64,000 nt of DNA. It comes from Alternaria dauci (taxonomy: Eukaryota; Ascomycota; Dothideomycetes; Pleosporales; Pleosporaceae). Below are positions 11,286-22,701 of the stretch, piece by piece (position 1 is the first letter of the stretch; every line of letters starts with the position of its first letter). The notes beneath the pieces are model-generated. The model was not told the DNA's origin and made no database searches. It saw nothing but the letters and a program-made list of their open reading frames with translations. A program made the position numbers and the translations under genes. The DNA lies in NCBI RefSeq assembly GCF_042100115.1, contig NC_091275.1:1550001-1614000 (forward strand). The letters are read 5' to 3'.

Positions 11286-14200
11286 TCAGCGACGCGCCTG
11301 TGTCTGCGAGAGCCAATCGTCTTGTGTGGAGTGATACTGCCGCCGGAGTTCGGCCTCTTCCTCTTCTTGGCTCGACTTCATGATCTCTTGCATAGTCTCA
11401 ATGTCCTTGATGATAATATTGAACGCCTCGGTAACCTCCTTAAGGACCAGGTTGCGGTTGTAGTCTGAACGATGCTTCCAGATGGCGTCCATGAGCGCGG
11501 CGTTGATCTGCTCCAGCTGCTCGAGCGAACAACCAGATGTCGAATGGACTAGCTTACTATGCAGGTCATTGACCAGATTGTCATCAAGAATAAGCTGTGG
11601 CTTCGGCTCTTCGTCGTTGAGGATCTGGTTGAGGTTCGAGTGGTGTGGAGGTGCGGGTGCGGGCATGGAGGTAACGTGCTGAGATGACTGCGACGTTTGC
11701 GATGGTTGTGAGTTCGACGGCTGGCTGCTTACGTAGTGGACTTCTGTGTCGGAAATGTGGTCAGCGGCGTCTTCTGATAAGAGGAAAGGGGATATATAGA
11801 ATCGTTGATGGAAAGGGGTTGGCGAACCTTGTGTGTCGGGGAGCTGCGACCCATTCTGCTCTGGCATCATCTCTGAGAAGTTAGGAATGCCGGATGGCGC
11901 AGCACCATTACTGCTCTGAGTGCCAAATTTGTTGTCCGAAGACCTGTTTGAAGTTTTCTGCCCAGACGTTGTCGTAGAGGCGCTATTGTGATAGTCGTTC
12001 GGGTGCGAGTTTGGTGCCATAAAAGTACGACCAGACATCTGCGACTTTTGTGTTTGTGTGCCCTGACCCTCGACTCTGCTTGGGGTCTGAAATTGGAAAT
12101 CATGGTGCGTGTTGACATTGAGATCTTGGCTGTCTGTCATATGAGTGTCATCATTGGACGGCGCGGTAGATCCATTCGTTGCATGCTGGGTGCCGTCGCC
12201 GCTCGTACCATTAGACATGCCCTCTGCGTGAGGGGCCCGCAGTGGAGTTACCGGAGGCATAGCCAAACGACCAGGCACAGGCTCACCCAAAGTAATGGGC
12301 CCCGACGTCTCAGTAGTACCGATTGACTGTTCAGGTGGAACGCGTGGGACATCGTCGAAATCCTTGTTGGCGGCAATGGCTCTCTCGCGCTTTTCCTGCG
12401 CCTTCCTCTCCCGTTCCAGTTCGCGCTGGTAGACTGCTTCACACTCTTGGAGAAGGCCGGGGTTTTGGTGCATAAAGAAGTTGTCTAGGTCGACCTCAAC
12501 GTTTGTAATCATCTCATTACCCTTCAGAGTCCGCTCAGCATCTCCAAATGTCCTTGCATCCTTTACGAGGGTCTTGATGTCGAAGAGGTAATCTGCAGGA
12601 CGCTTGTAGTATCCGTTTGACAGGCGTTTCTCAATAGTGCCTAGATCCAGATTGTAGTATTTGTTGCCGCTCTCGACGTGCAGTAACACGTCCACGCCTT
12701 TCGAGTCTTTCGAGAATTCCCATGGACGTACAACACCTTGCTCTTCTTGTTGCTCACGTGGCAGGTCCGATCGCACATGATCAGAGTCTTGCTCCTCAAG
12801 TAGATATGAGTACCATGACTCCTCTAGAATGGGCTTGAAGAATTTTCTGTGACTCCTCTTCAGTTGATCCATAATAGGTTGAATAACAATCTTCATCTTG
12901 TTGAGAGTAAGCCTGTCCTGTTTCTTTTGCCATTTCTCACGTGCTGCAAGCTCCTTTGGATCAATGACTGGAGCAACGATTGGTGCTGCTTCCAGTTCGG
13001 GTAGGACTCGCTTCTTCCGATTGTCCGGATCGGGGAAGTCTGCTGGAGACATGCGAATATAGTGACTGATATTGTTGAAGAACTCTGCCCGCCCTTCATG
13101 GTCTGGACGCGTAAGCTGGAACTGGTTGGACTGCGAGAAGGAGAAGAGATCCATCATCATTTGGCGATCCGGCTTCTCCTTCTCGTTGAGTAATTCCAAG
13201 ATACCCAACAGCATGATCGGTTCATTTGCTCCAACACTTCGTAGCAGGAGCTTGAAGGTCTTGATCGCTTGCGCAGGTAGTGTCTGGTACCAGACATCGA
13301 CTGAAGGGATGTAGATGACACTAGGCTTGTGTCGCCTGACCTCTGTAAACAGCTGAGTAATGGCCGCCTCGGGCGCTCGGGTGGAGTCCTCAAGAATGGT
13401 TGGAAGATCGAAAGATTGAACATGCAGACCTTCGATCCTGTTCAAGAGTGCAGCACCAAGATATTGTTGACCCATGCCTTGAAGGCCGCTGATCAGCAAA
13501 CGGGGTCTGAAGATTCTGCTACTCTCAAAGTTGCGCATCGTGGCTTCGCGCTCGAAGCCTTTCTCGTCATCGCGGTCGTCATACTCAGCTTCCTCCAGCG
13601 CAGTAAGCTTCTTCCTCCGAGGAATAAGCTCATCTATGCGCTTCAAGATCGCAGCTAAGGGCTTCCGTAGTAATGGCTCAATGTTCTTGCCCAGTGGTGC
13701 TGCGCTAGCCGTGACTGTTCGTTGCGAAGATGGCACCATCTTGTTGACCGAGATCATGAAATCCTTCGCTAGAATTTTGATGGTGCTAGGGTCAATAAGG
13801 AGTTTCTTCTCAGACGTGTAGATCTGAGGGTACGTCCCCTGCACTGCGTTGAGAGCGGCTTCTGTGCACAGCGCTCGAATATCGGCACCTCCGTAACCCT
13901 TGGTCAACTCTGCAAGCTGATCCTTCATCTCCGGCTTCAAGGGTGGGTCCCAATTCTTCGTGTGGATGTCGATAATAGAGCGTCGACCTGCAACGTCTGG
14001 CAACGGGAAATAAAATTCGCGATCGAAGCGTCCTGGGCGCCGAAGCGCAGGGTCTACAGAGTCTGGACGGTTGGTGGCGCCAATAACAATGACTTGTCCT
14101 CGGCCGTCCATACCATCCATGAGAGCAAGCAAAGTAGCGACGATCGAAGCATGAATCTGTTCTTGCTTACTAGAGCGGACAGGCGCCAGTCCGTCAATCT

Positions 14201-16276
14201 CGTCGAAGAAGATGATACTTGGTTGTGTTTTCCGCGCTTCCTCAAACAGCAGACGGAGCTGCCTTTCAGCCTCTCCGACCCACTTGCTCAAAGCATCAGC
14301 ACCTTTGCGCATGTAGAAGGTGACCTTTTGTCCGTGGGTGCTAACACTGGAAGCAAGAGCCCTGGCAAGAAGCGTCTTACCAGTACCGGGCGGACCGTGG
14401 AACAAGACACCTCGGGGCGGAGTAATCTTGAACCGCTGGAACACTTCGGGATATAGCAAAGGAAGCATGACCATCTCTTTGAGCTTGTTGATGTGATCGT
14501 CGAGGCCACCGACACCATCGAAATTGACGTTTGGGTCAACCCCAAGAGGGTCGGAATCTGCGAGGGCCTTCTTGTCTTTGACCTTACCCAGGTTAGCGGG
14601 GCCACCGCCAGAGTCTTGTTTAGAATCTGCATTGTTGGTCTGAGGAAAGCCGAAGGTAGGGGCGGTGGCCGTAGTAGGAGTCATGCCGATCATGCCGCCG
14701 ACGGGTTTGGGCATCTTTTGGTTCTCGTCTTCACTGCTATCAGAATCACCACCAGCAGCTCCCATGCCAGCCTCCACGCCGCCACCAAAAGGGCCTTGAC
14801 TGCGCCATAGACTTTTGTATGTGGAGCGTCCGCCTCGTGCCCTGGGTCGTTCCATGGCAGGCGCATCGTCGTCGTCGTTCTCGAAAATGGTATTCTGCTC
14901 CGGTCGAACAACACGATAGTCTGGGGCGTTGCGGGCGCGGCGTTTGGGCGCTTCGTCGTAGGCCAGGTCCTTATCAGGGTTGCGTCGAGAGAGGCGCCGT
15001 CGTTTGTTGTACTCGAGTTCTTCAATCTCATCTTGTAATTCGTCTTGATCTAGCCCAGACTCTTCAGAGGTAGAGTTGCGCCTACTACGCTGCGACTGAC
15101 CCTTCTTCCCTCGGAGGCGGGTCGAGCGCCGTCCTGACCCTGATGCGCTTTCGGACGCTGAACGCTTGCCCTTCTCGTGATCGGACTCGGACATCTCCTC
15201 TTCCTTGTCGTCGTCTGCGGGAGGTTCGAAATCACTGCTCTCATCGGCGCCCTTTTTGCGTTTCGCGGAAACGGCACGGGTCTAGGAGGAGATGTTAGCT
15301 ACTGAAGAAATCATAAGTGAGAACTTGACCATACCCGTGCACTGCGCCCCCCACGGGTGACGGGGCCCTCCTCGTCAGACTCTTCTTCGGCGGCTTCTTC
15401 GTGCTGGGACTCCTGAATGACACCCTCCATGTCGTCATCGTCCTCGCCTTCAGCGTCGTCCTGCTGTGCTTCTTGTACGGGCGAACTGTCCTTGCTAGCT
15501 TTGACTTGAGTTTCTTCGCCAGCAAGAAGCGCGTCAAGGGGACCAGGACTGTCCTCGCGAATCATCGAGTTCTCTTGCGAAGCCTCCATGATGGCACTGG
15601 GGTGCTGAACTCTGGGGCCTTTGCCGCCTCGGGTGGCGCGCGCGATGACAGGCTCGGGGCTGCGAGTGCCTTCGCGCACGACCTTGACATGCCGGCCAGA
15701 GTCTGTAAGCTCGACGATGGGCTCTTCGACATCGTGCGACAAGCGATTGCTACGTCGCGTGCCGTGTACTTCGGGTGTCTTTCCGCGCGCAAGAGACTTG
15801 CTGCCGGTGCGCGTGCGCAGATTGCGACCCGAGGCGTGGTCGGGCATCTTCAGCTTCACAATGAGCGAAGGCTTCTCGGCTTGCTCGATGGACGGCTGTG
15901 CTCGGCGGCGCGATGCGGGTTTGGGCGCGTCGTCCTCTGATGGCGTGTCTTCGATCTCGTCCTCGCTCTCCTCGTACTTGATCTGCTTCTTGGTGGCGCG
16001 GCGCACGCTTCTGCCTGTCGCCGGGTTGATCTCGGGCTCCTCCGACTCGGAGCGCTCTGTGAAGGAATCGTCCGACTCTATCTCGTCGTCGTCGTCAATG
16101 TCAGAGCCGCCGTAAGCGCGTCGCTGGCGCTTGGAGGGTTTCTTCTTAGCTCCGGGCGTGTGTCGATTACGGCGCCGTTGGGGCGCGGCGCGTCTTTCCG
16201 AGTCGTCGTAGTCGTAATCGTCGGGGTCGGATGCGTTGGGGTCGATGTCGAACTTGCGCTTCGCTCGGCTAGACAT
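11286..16276 (-). CDS. YTA7: Yta7/ATAD2-type AAA ATPase with bromodomain, 1645 aa
   Basis: Nuclear chromatin ATPase. Yeast Yta7 limits histone H3 levels and shapes nucleosome density. Exons are 16276..15335 and 15281..11286; the 53-bp phase-0 intron runs from CGG|GTATGG to CCTAG. The N-terminal ~500 residues are acidic and basic low-complexity sequence. AAA domain 1 has Walker A (GPPGTGKT, about residue 610), Walker B (IIFFDEIDG, about 670) and an intact downstream GATNRPD segment. AAA domain 2 is degenerate: its P-loop position reads GLQGMGQQ with no lysine, and Walker B reads VIYIPSVD. A bromodomain lies at about 1120-1250 (YYNLDLGTIEKRL). The usual acetyl-lysine-binding Asn position in its FND motif is Gly (TFGD), as expected for the divergent Yta7 type. 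The last ~330 residues are Ser/Gln/Thr-rich with a final coiled coil. A 54-bp in-frame segment at 11774-11827 could be an additional intron. Confidence 0.9.
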
Positions 16277-16942
16277 GAGGAGGAGGTGTCGCGGTGAAGC
16301 CTAATGCGGTCCTGCGGCATCGTGTGAGTGAACGGGCGCCGAAGATGCGTCGCGGTGAGGGCGCACTTACACCGCTGATGTAGATCTTCCGGGCTTCAAG
16401 ATGACATTAGATGCAGGCGAGCCGTGTGCTGCATATGCGCCGATGACGGCGAGTGTGTGCGCGATGCCAACAGGCGTGTTCGCCTGCACGTCGTGTTGTT
16501 ATGAATTGGGGAGTCAAGGCTCGACTGCGCGATGCACAGGTGAAGACGGCGCAGGATTCCACAAAAGCGACTGGGCGAAGAATTATTGTCTTGATAAAGG
16601 CCACCGAGAGGCGAAATGTTCGAGATAGGCAGATGTGGTCGAGGGGTGTTGGGGATGCGCTGGAGGCCGGCGGGTCCCATCCCAAATACGCTAACTCAGC
16701 CCGAATCCACAACAAGGGAACACTTTTCAGATGCACGACCACGACAACAACGAAGCGCTTTATTTCTCGACTTCTGGCAGTGCAAAATGCTCCAAAATGC
16801 ACGGAAATCGCCGAGCCACCACTCGGCAAGCAAACTCCGCAGCTTTTCGGGAGTCTTCCGACACGTTCTGAACCACTGTTTGAGCCCTTATTTTTCTACT
16901 TGCAGCCCTTCTTGCCGTCGGTTCCTGCATGATCGACATGCG

Positions 16943-16969
16943 GCTCTAAAAGCTTAACGCGTTTAGAGC
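16943..16969. repeat. Short perfect inverted repeat
   Basis: GCTCTAAA at 16943-16950 pairs with TTTAGAGC at 16962-16969 around an 11-nt spacer. It could be a dimeric factor site or a chance hairpin. Confidence 0.4.
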
Positions 16970-17001
16970 TTGCTGGCATGTGTGGGGAAGAGCCAACTAT
17001 G

Positions 17002-17016
17002 CACGTGCACCACGTG
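17002..17016. promoter_or_regulatory. Tandem CACGTG E-boxes
   Basis: Two CACGTG hexamers are spaced 9 bp start to start (GCACGTGCACCACGTG). CACGTG is the core site of bHLH factors (Pho4, Cbf1 and SREBP-type in fungi). Use here is inferred only; the target could be either flanking gene. Confidence 0.3.
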
Positions 17017-18066
17017 TTGCAACGACTCCGGTTGACCCACCCCTGAGCTTTGTCGACAATAACACAGAGAGTTGGGTTCTCGTTCTGCTTGCTAAATGCA
17101 TGTACCTGTCTCGTGGCTCATTTGCTACGCTTGGTTGATTCAGTTGTCGTAGTTCTCGTTATCATTGTCGTTGAAAGACATTGGTACATTGTCGTTGACC
17201 AACACAGGTCTCATCTATCCAAGTCGCATATATGCAACCAGTTCTGTGATGAAAGCTTGATCTGGTAAGCAGTTTGCGCTTGGGTGTGGTGTTGGACTGC
17301 AGTTCAGCCGGGCGTAGAGGCTAGGTAGTTGCTACCTGTCGCCACGAACTTCGATCGAGACTCAGCCATGTTCTGCTAGAACTCGATACAAACCTTGCAT
17401 AGATGGTATACTGAAACAGGTTTCATTATCGGTATCCTAGTAGATGTGATGCTATTGACTGTTCAAATAAGAGTAGAGCTCTGGCGTGAACTTGGAACGT
17501 CCTCATCACAGCGTTGTCGGGGCTCATCTCAGTCCAAGCCTTACGAGAATCGGATGACTTTCCGAACCAACAACGTTCAATACCCAACCTTCTCCAACCC
17601 AACCCCTTCCTGCAGTTGGTTCTAAAGTCGGTGTGTTTTATTTATGTTGTGATGGTTTATCTCCGAATCGTTTACACGCTCTTGACGCTATATACGCCGT
17701 ATACGCGACCATTCTTGGAACTGTTTGCTACATGCCTACCCGGAGAAAAAGTGAGAATGAAGTGATGATGCAAATGCCCCAAAGAGGTACTCCTCAAAAC
17801 GCATCGCAAGAATATTCTAACGTTGTCAGTAATCAGCGCGGAGTTGATCCTATCCACCCAGCACAAGCCGAACCCCGCAGTTTGGCCATAGCTCTCCTCA
17901 ACGTCATAGGCTCGCAGAACTCCGCCAAACCCCATCCGAGCATTAGTCTACGAACAATTGACGTCTTCGGGTGGGCTAAGCTATCTTTCTTTCCAAGCGT
18001 GCCGTCTTTAGAGTGGGCGAGTCTGCCGTAGTTTATAATCCATCTTCACACCCACTCATACACGCC

Positions 18067-19831
18067 ATGCGCTCTATCGTGGTTGCGACTCGATCACTCG
18101 GACGGCAACAAGCTTACAGAAGTCACTTCCAGAAGGGTTCACTACCGGTAATTGTTTCACGAGGATACGCAAACATGGTCCACTCAGTGCCACCGGTATG
18201 TTTTCGCCCTCAATTGTGCGAACATTACGAATTGCGTAGGCGCTGACAGCTTGTACAGCTCAACGACAAATCTCTCTTGAAGAACCAGACATACGTCAAC
18301 GGAGAATGGATAGACGCAAAGTCGGGCAAGACTTTCGAGGTCCATGGTATTTCCGCCTTACCGACTATCCGGAGACCCTCCTTCTAACTGGCAACAGATC
18401 CAGCAACGGGCAAGCTCATTGGCACCATGCCCGAGATGGACCGCGCCGACACCGAAGCCGCCATCTCAGCAGCCTCTGCCGCACTCCCTTCCTTCCGCAA
18501 ACTTACCGGTCGCGAGCGCTCGCGCATGCTGCGGAAATGGTATCAATTGATGATGGACAATGCGGAAGATCTGGCCAAGCTTATAACGTGGGAGAATGGG
18601 AAGCCCATGGCAGATGCCAAGGGCGAGGTCAACTATGCTGCGAGCTTCTATGAGTGGTTCGCGGAAGAAGCGCCGCGCATGTATGGAGCCACCATCCCTG
18701 CGTCGGTTGCTGGTAACCGCGTGTTCACTATCAAGGAGCCTGTTGGTGTTGTGGGACTGATCACACCGTGAGTTTTGCACTCTGCTTTGGGAAATCACGG
18801 CTAACAACGTCAGATGGAACTTCCCAGCAGCCATGATCACGCGAAAGATTGGTCCAGCTCTCGCAGCTGGTTGCACTGTCGTCGCAAAGTCTCCTGGTGA
18901 GACACCTTTCACAGCAGCAGCTCTCGCCGAGCTTGCTCACCGAGCAGGAATCCCCAAGGGTGTCGTCAACTTCGTCACAGCACTCAAGAACACACCAGAA
19001 GTTGGAGAGACCATCACATCGAGCAAGACCGTCAAGAAGGTCTCATTCACAGGATCAACAGGTGTCGGAAAGCTTCTGATGAAGCAGTCTTCGGACACGC
19101 TGAAGAAGCTCTCTTTTGAGCTTGGTGGAAACGCACCTTTCATCGTCTTCGATGACGCCGACCTTGACATAGCGGTGACTGGAGCTATCACATCCAAGTT
19201 CCGTTCCTCAGGCCAAACCTGTGTATGCGCCAACAGAATTTACGTCCAATCGGGCATCTACGACGAGTTCTGCACCAAGTTCACCGAGAAGGTCAAGAGC
19301 TTCAAGGTCGGTGGCGGTTACGAAGAAGGAATCACGCACGGCCCACTAATCCATGACCGCGCTGTCTCCAAGGTGGACGCTCATGTCCAGGATGCTGTCA
19401 AGAACGGCGCAAAGGTTTTGTTTGGAGGACAAAAGCTACCCGATCTTGGGGAGAACTTCTTCCAACCGACAGTCCTACGCGACATGACTGAGGACATGCA
19501 GCTCGCCAAAGACGAGACTTTCGGCCCCGTTGCCGGACTGTTCCCCTTCGATACCGAAGCCGATGTCGTCAGGCTCGCCAATGCGGCTGACGTGGGACTT
19601 GCAGGTTACTTCTTCAGTAGAGATGTTCAGAGAGTCTACAGGGTAGCTGAAGCCCTCGAGGTTGGTATGGTTGGTGTCAACACCGGCCTTATCTCGGATG
19701 CCGCGGCCCCGTTCGGGGGTGTCAAGGAGTCTGGCTTTGGACGAGAGGGAAGCCACCTGGGTATTGAGGAATACGTTGTCACGAAGACGATTACCATGGG
19801 TGGAAATGGCCAACCGCTACAGGGCGAGTAG
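18067..19831 (+). CDS. UGA2: Succinate-semialdehyde dehydrogenase, 534 aa
   Basis: Oxidises succinate semialdehyde to succinate with NAD(P)+, the last step of the GABA shunt feeding the TCA cycle. Four exons: 18067..18195, 18259..18346, 18398..18767 and 18814..19831, with junction phases 0, 1 and 2 and introns of 63, 51 and 46 bp. The aldehyde dehydrogenase fold is complete: ITPWNFP, the SFTGSTGVGK cofactor loop, general-base Glu298 in FELGGNAP and nucleophile Cys332 in SGQTCVCANR. The KESGFGREGSHLGIEEY C-terminal signature is typical of SSADH. The first ~40 residues are Arg/Ser-rich without acids and end in SRGYAN, which looks like a cleavable mitochondrial presequence. A second Met at residue 37 could start a cytosolic form. 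Other semialdehyde substrates are possible, but the family match is strong. Confidence 0.92.
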
Positions 19832-20997
19832 AAGATATACACAGTCGGGCTGCGACGAGGTTTAATGATACTCATCACACCGAGCTTCATACATGACGTC
19901 TGCGTGGATACGAGAATCTACTACGACGAGATTGGCGCTCAAGTCTTTTATCGTAGAAACGTCCTCACGAAGTTTGTGAGGACCTTGGGAGGAAGGCCAC
20001 TAGTGTGTCATGTTCGTGATTTGGAGTTTAGCCCGGCGCGCATTTGGAGATCTACATTGCAACGCGCGTCTGTGCTACGTTGTCCCTCCTGCCTTTCGGC
20101 ACCTCGGAAACAGCTTTGTTTTTCTCACCTTCGCATCGTGATCGGCGATCACGTCCTACCGGTGTCTCGTCCTACAGAGCCCTGAAGGCAACTGAGTGCT
20201 CTCGATCATGTACCACTCATCGCCACCAAGAGCGCATTGATACAAGTAGCACAATCGTACACAGTTACCACAAGCAATCCAACGTCTACATTAAGCAAGA
20301 GCCCGACATGAATTATTACAACTCTTGTTTTTCGGCTCGCAATCGTAGCTGTCACTTGAATGTCTGGGTCTCTAAATTTGGAGGTTTTGATGGCAGTGAA
20401 CCCCACTTCTAATATCCTAGACTGACACATTGGTCATTCGTCTTCAGCAGTCGCCATGATGCGGTGGCTGAATGGCAGTAGGAGGTTGGGGGGGGGGGGC
20501 AGTCCGAGCGGAAAAGAAGAATGTTACGACAATGATATCAGGAAATGTAGACTTGGAGGGAGAGCGACGGACAAGGTATTATTGTATCTAGATACGCCGA
20601 ATCAGGCCGGCTTCCGAGGTCTCTGCACCGACCATGAGTACTTACCTAATCATGATGGCATCTGCTGACGTGACAAAAGGACTTCTGAAACAAGACTCCT
20701 GCTAGCCGCCCGCGTACAGGACGCCCGCATACAGAACTTACGCCTACAACCATAGTACATGGTATAACCCGCCTCGTGGTCCAGGAAGGTCCAGGAAGAA
20801 TGCTACTCAAGAGCTAAACAGTACTCCGTGGAGGGGGCGAGGCAAGGGCGTCGCTCCCCCTGCGCCGAAAGTCGAAAGAGCGGAGGTCTCTTGAACGCAA
20901 CTCGGAAAGCTGCTCCAAAGGCAATGGTAGAACACTAGAAGCAGCGGCATTGCCGACACCCTCACATCCGGAATTCAGTGCTGCCAAGGAAGAAGAC
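19832..20997. other. Intergenic region, about 1.17 kb, with a 12-G run
   Basis: 3' flank of the dehydrogenase gene and upstream region of the next gene. It contains an uninterrupted run of 12 G at 20488-20499. From 20818 onward the frame of the downstream gene is already open, so the coding region may begin earlier than annotated. Confidence 0.45.
20488..20499 (+). repeat. Homopolymer run of 12 G
   Basis: Uninterrupted G12 directly visible in intergenic DNA. Such runs are prone to length error in sequencing and to slippage. Confidence 0.8.
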
Positions 20998-22098
20998 ATG
21001 CAGGAAGATGAAGATGACGGGAACGAAGAACTAGCGGGCTATCTTGATGAACGGTCAGCGAAACGTACGCGATCCACGGGCAGCCGTGGAACTACCGGCG
21101 ATCGCAGTACATCAAGCCATCGCTCATATCCCAGCACAAGGGACGGATACCAATGGGAACTTATTAGCGATAGTAGGAGGGATGGGTTGAATCAAGCCTT
21201 GGACTCTAATCGTGAAGAGAGACCAACCCGATCGTTTGGTAACCTACATATCACAGATAGGGAACCGGTCATCAAGCAGGAACCTAGCGAATTCCCGATG
21301 AACCTACCGGCTTCTTCACGTTCAATCTCTCTGACATCAGCTCAGTCCATTTCACCAAGCAGATCCCCGCCACCAACAGGATCAGTCGTAGCCCATAGCT
21401 TGAATTCCAAAGCTCTAACCAAAGCAATTGAGAATGTTGACCTTTATCGTCTCTGCATACCATGTATGGGACCTAACGAAACTCCCGTTTCGGTGTCACG
21501 AGACGAGGTCAGGCTTCTACATGATATGCAAACAAGGGCAATGAGAATATTGAGGGGCGAAAAGAATAAGGTTGACATTCGAAGCCGCCTCCCAGCCTGG
21601 ATGCGCAAGGGTCTATCGAAAGGGCAAAGCCGGGGTATTACCATGATACAGATGAGGATCAAGGAAATGCAACGGAAGATCAAGGCTTCGCAGTCAGTAA
21701 GTAAAGGTGGCAGGGTGGGAGCGAAAGGTACCAAAGCTACCCTTGCTGGGTCTAAGCCAGGACCTATCAAACATACACCTGGTTCGGTTCCCCTGCCCTT
21801 GGGTCTTGAACCTCTCGACTATGACAACTTGGTCGGCCCGGCCTTGGTATACAGCGCACTAGAACAGGTCAACAACATGCTCGAAATGTTTGAGGCCAAT
21901 GTACACTGTCTTCTCTCCGGCCTCGATTCGATAAACCTACAAAAAAGTACTGGACAAGTACAGACTCCACCTCCGCCGAGTTGGCTGCCCCTTTCACTTG
22001 CCAACCAACCTTATACCGAACTGCTCGGTCCGTCTCTGGCACACCACGCGCTGCAGGAGATCAACGAGATGATGAGATCGTTTCGCCTTCCTCAGTAG
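20998..22098 (+). CDS. Hypothetical low-complexity protein, 366 aa from first ATG
   Basis: I do not recognise this protein. From the first in-frame ATG it starts acidic (MQEDEDDGNEELAGYL), then has a Ser/Thr/Arg-rich region. A probable folded part begins near AIENVDLYRLCIPCMG, followed by an Arg/Lys-rich helix (MIQMRIKEMQRKIKAS). Near the C-terminus two similar segments occur about 80 residues apart: DYDNLVGPALVYSALEQVNN and TELLGPSLAHHALQEINEM. These look like an internal duplication. The same frame is open back to 20818 and reads protein-like (LPLRRKSKERRSLERN), but without an ATG. The true start may therefore lie in an upstream exon joined at the CTAAACAG acceptor at 20814-20821. A nuclear, DNA- or RNA-associated role is only a guess from the charge pattern. 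Confidence 0.6.
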   Translation: MQEDEDDGNEELAGYLDERSAKRTRSTGSRGTTGDRSTSSHRSYPSTRDGYQWELISDSRRDGLNQALDSNREERPTRSFGNLHITDREPVIKQEPSEFPMNLPASSRSISLTSAQSISPSRSPPPTGSVVAHSLNSKALTKAIENVDLYRLCIPCMGPNETPVSVSRDEVRLLHDMQTRAMRILRGEKNKVDIRSRLPAWMRKGLSKGQSRGITMIQMRIKEMQRKIKASQSVSKGGRVGAKGTKATLAGSKPGPIKHTPGSVPLPLGLEPLDYDNLVGPALVYSALEQVNNMLEMFEANVHCLLSGLDSINLQKSTGQVQTPPPPSWLPLSLANQPYTELLGPSLAHHALQEINEMMRSFRLPQ

Positions 22099-22701
22099 TT
22101 TGCTTTGTGTTGGAGAGATCTGCAAAAGATGCAGCAGTAGGTTGCGAGATCACCGTGGTGGTTTTCGGAGTCGAATGGTGAGACAGGTGTAGACCTATCA
22201 CGCCGAGAACCACGGTACAGCCGGTGACTCAGACGAACCCAGCCCAGCGAACCAAAACCAAAGACATACAATCAACCGTTCCCCGAAGCTCAAACCCAAT
22301 GATTATCGCGACACAGTAGGCCTCCCAGGGGACCGAAAAAGCGACTTTACACTCTCGTAGACAGGTGTATGCCAATTTATTTTTCTGTACATCTCTTATC
22401 GTGTTTGTGCGTAAGCAGCTACGCATAGATTCATAGAGCACTTAACTATTCCCTGTATCCATTTGTAGTTGACATCGTTTATTGTAATGAACTGAACGTA
22501 TATAGCATATCACTCACGAGTACATGCGCTTGAACTGAAAAAAAAAACGACGTGGAGTATCATGACATCAAGGTCATCATTGAAAATTGTTCATTTTCAT
22601 GCCGGTGTACCCAGCACTATCGTTGGATACATACGTGAGGTCCTGAATGTAATACCCCGCGCCATAACCCTTATGCTAGAAAGAACCCAAAAACAAACCC
22701 T
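22099..22701. other. Convergent intergenic region, about 600 bp
   Basis: 3' flanks of the unknown protein gene (+) and the ribosomal protein S2 gene (-). It includes an A9 run near 22538-22546 and AT-rich sequence suitable for polyadenylation on both strands. No gene seen. Confidence 0.5.

Larger units (their letters stand above)
16277..18066. other. Divergent intergenic region, about 1.8 kb
   Basis: Lies between the divergent YTA7 and succinate-semialdehyde dehydrogenase genes. It holds a perfect 8-bp inverted repeat (16943-16950 with 16962-16969) and a pair of CACGTG boxes (17002-17007, 17011-17016). Open frames here are short and not coding-like. Confidence 0.5.

Noticed and set aside
14493..14810. 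105-codon + strand frame antisense to YTA7
   Set aside because: It lies inside the well-supported Yta7 coding sequence and has no family match.
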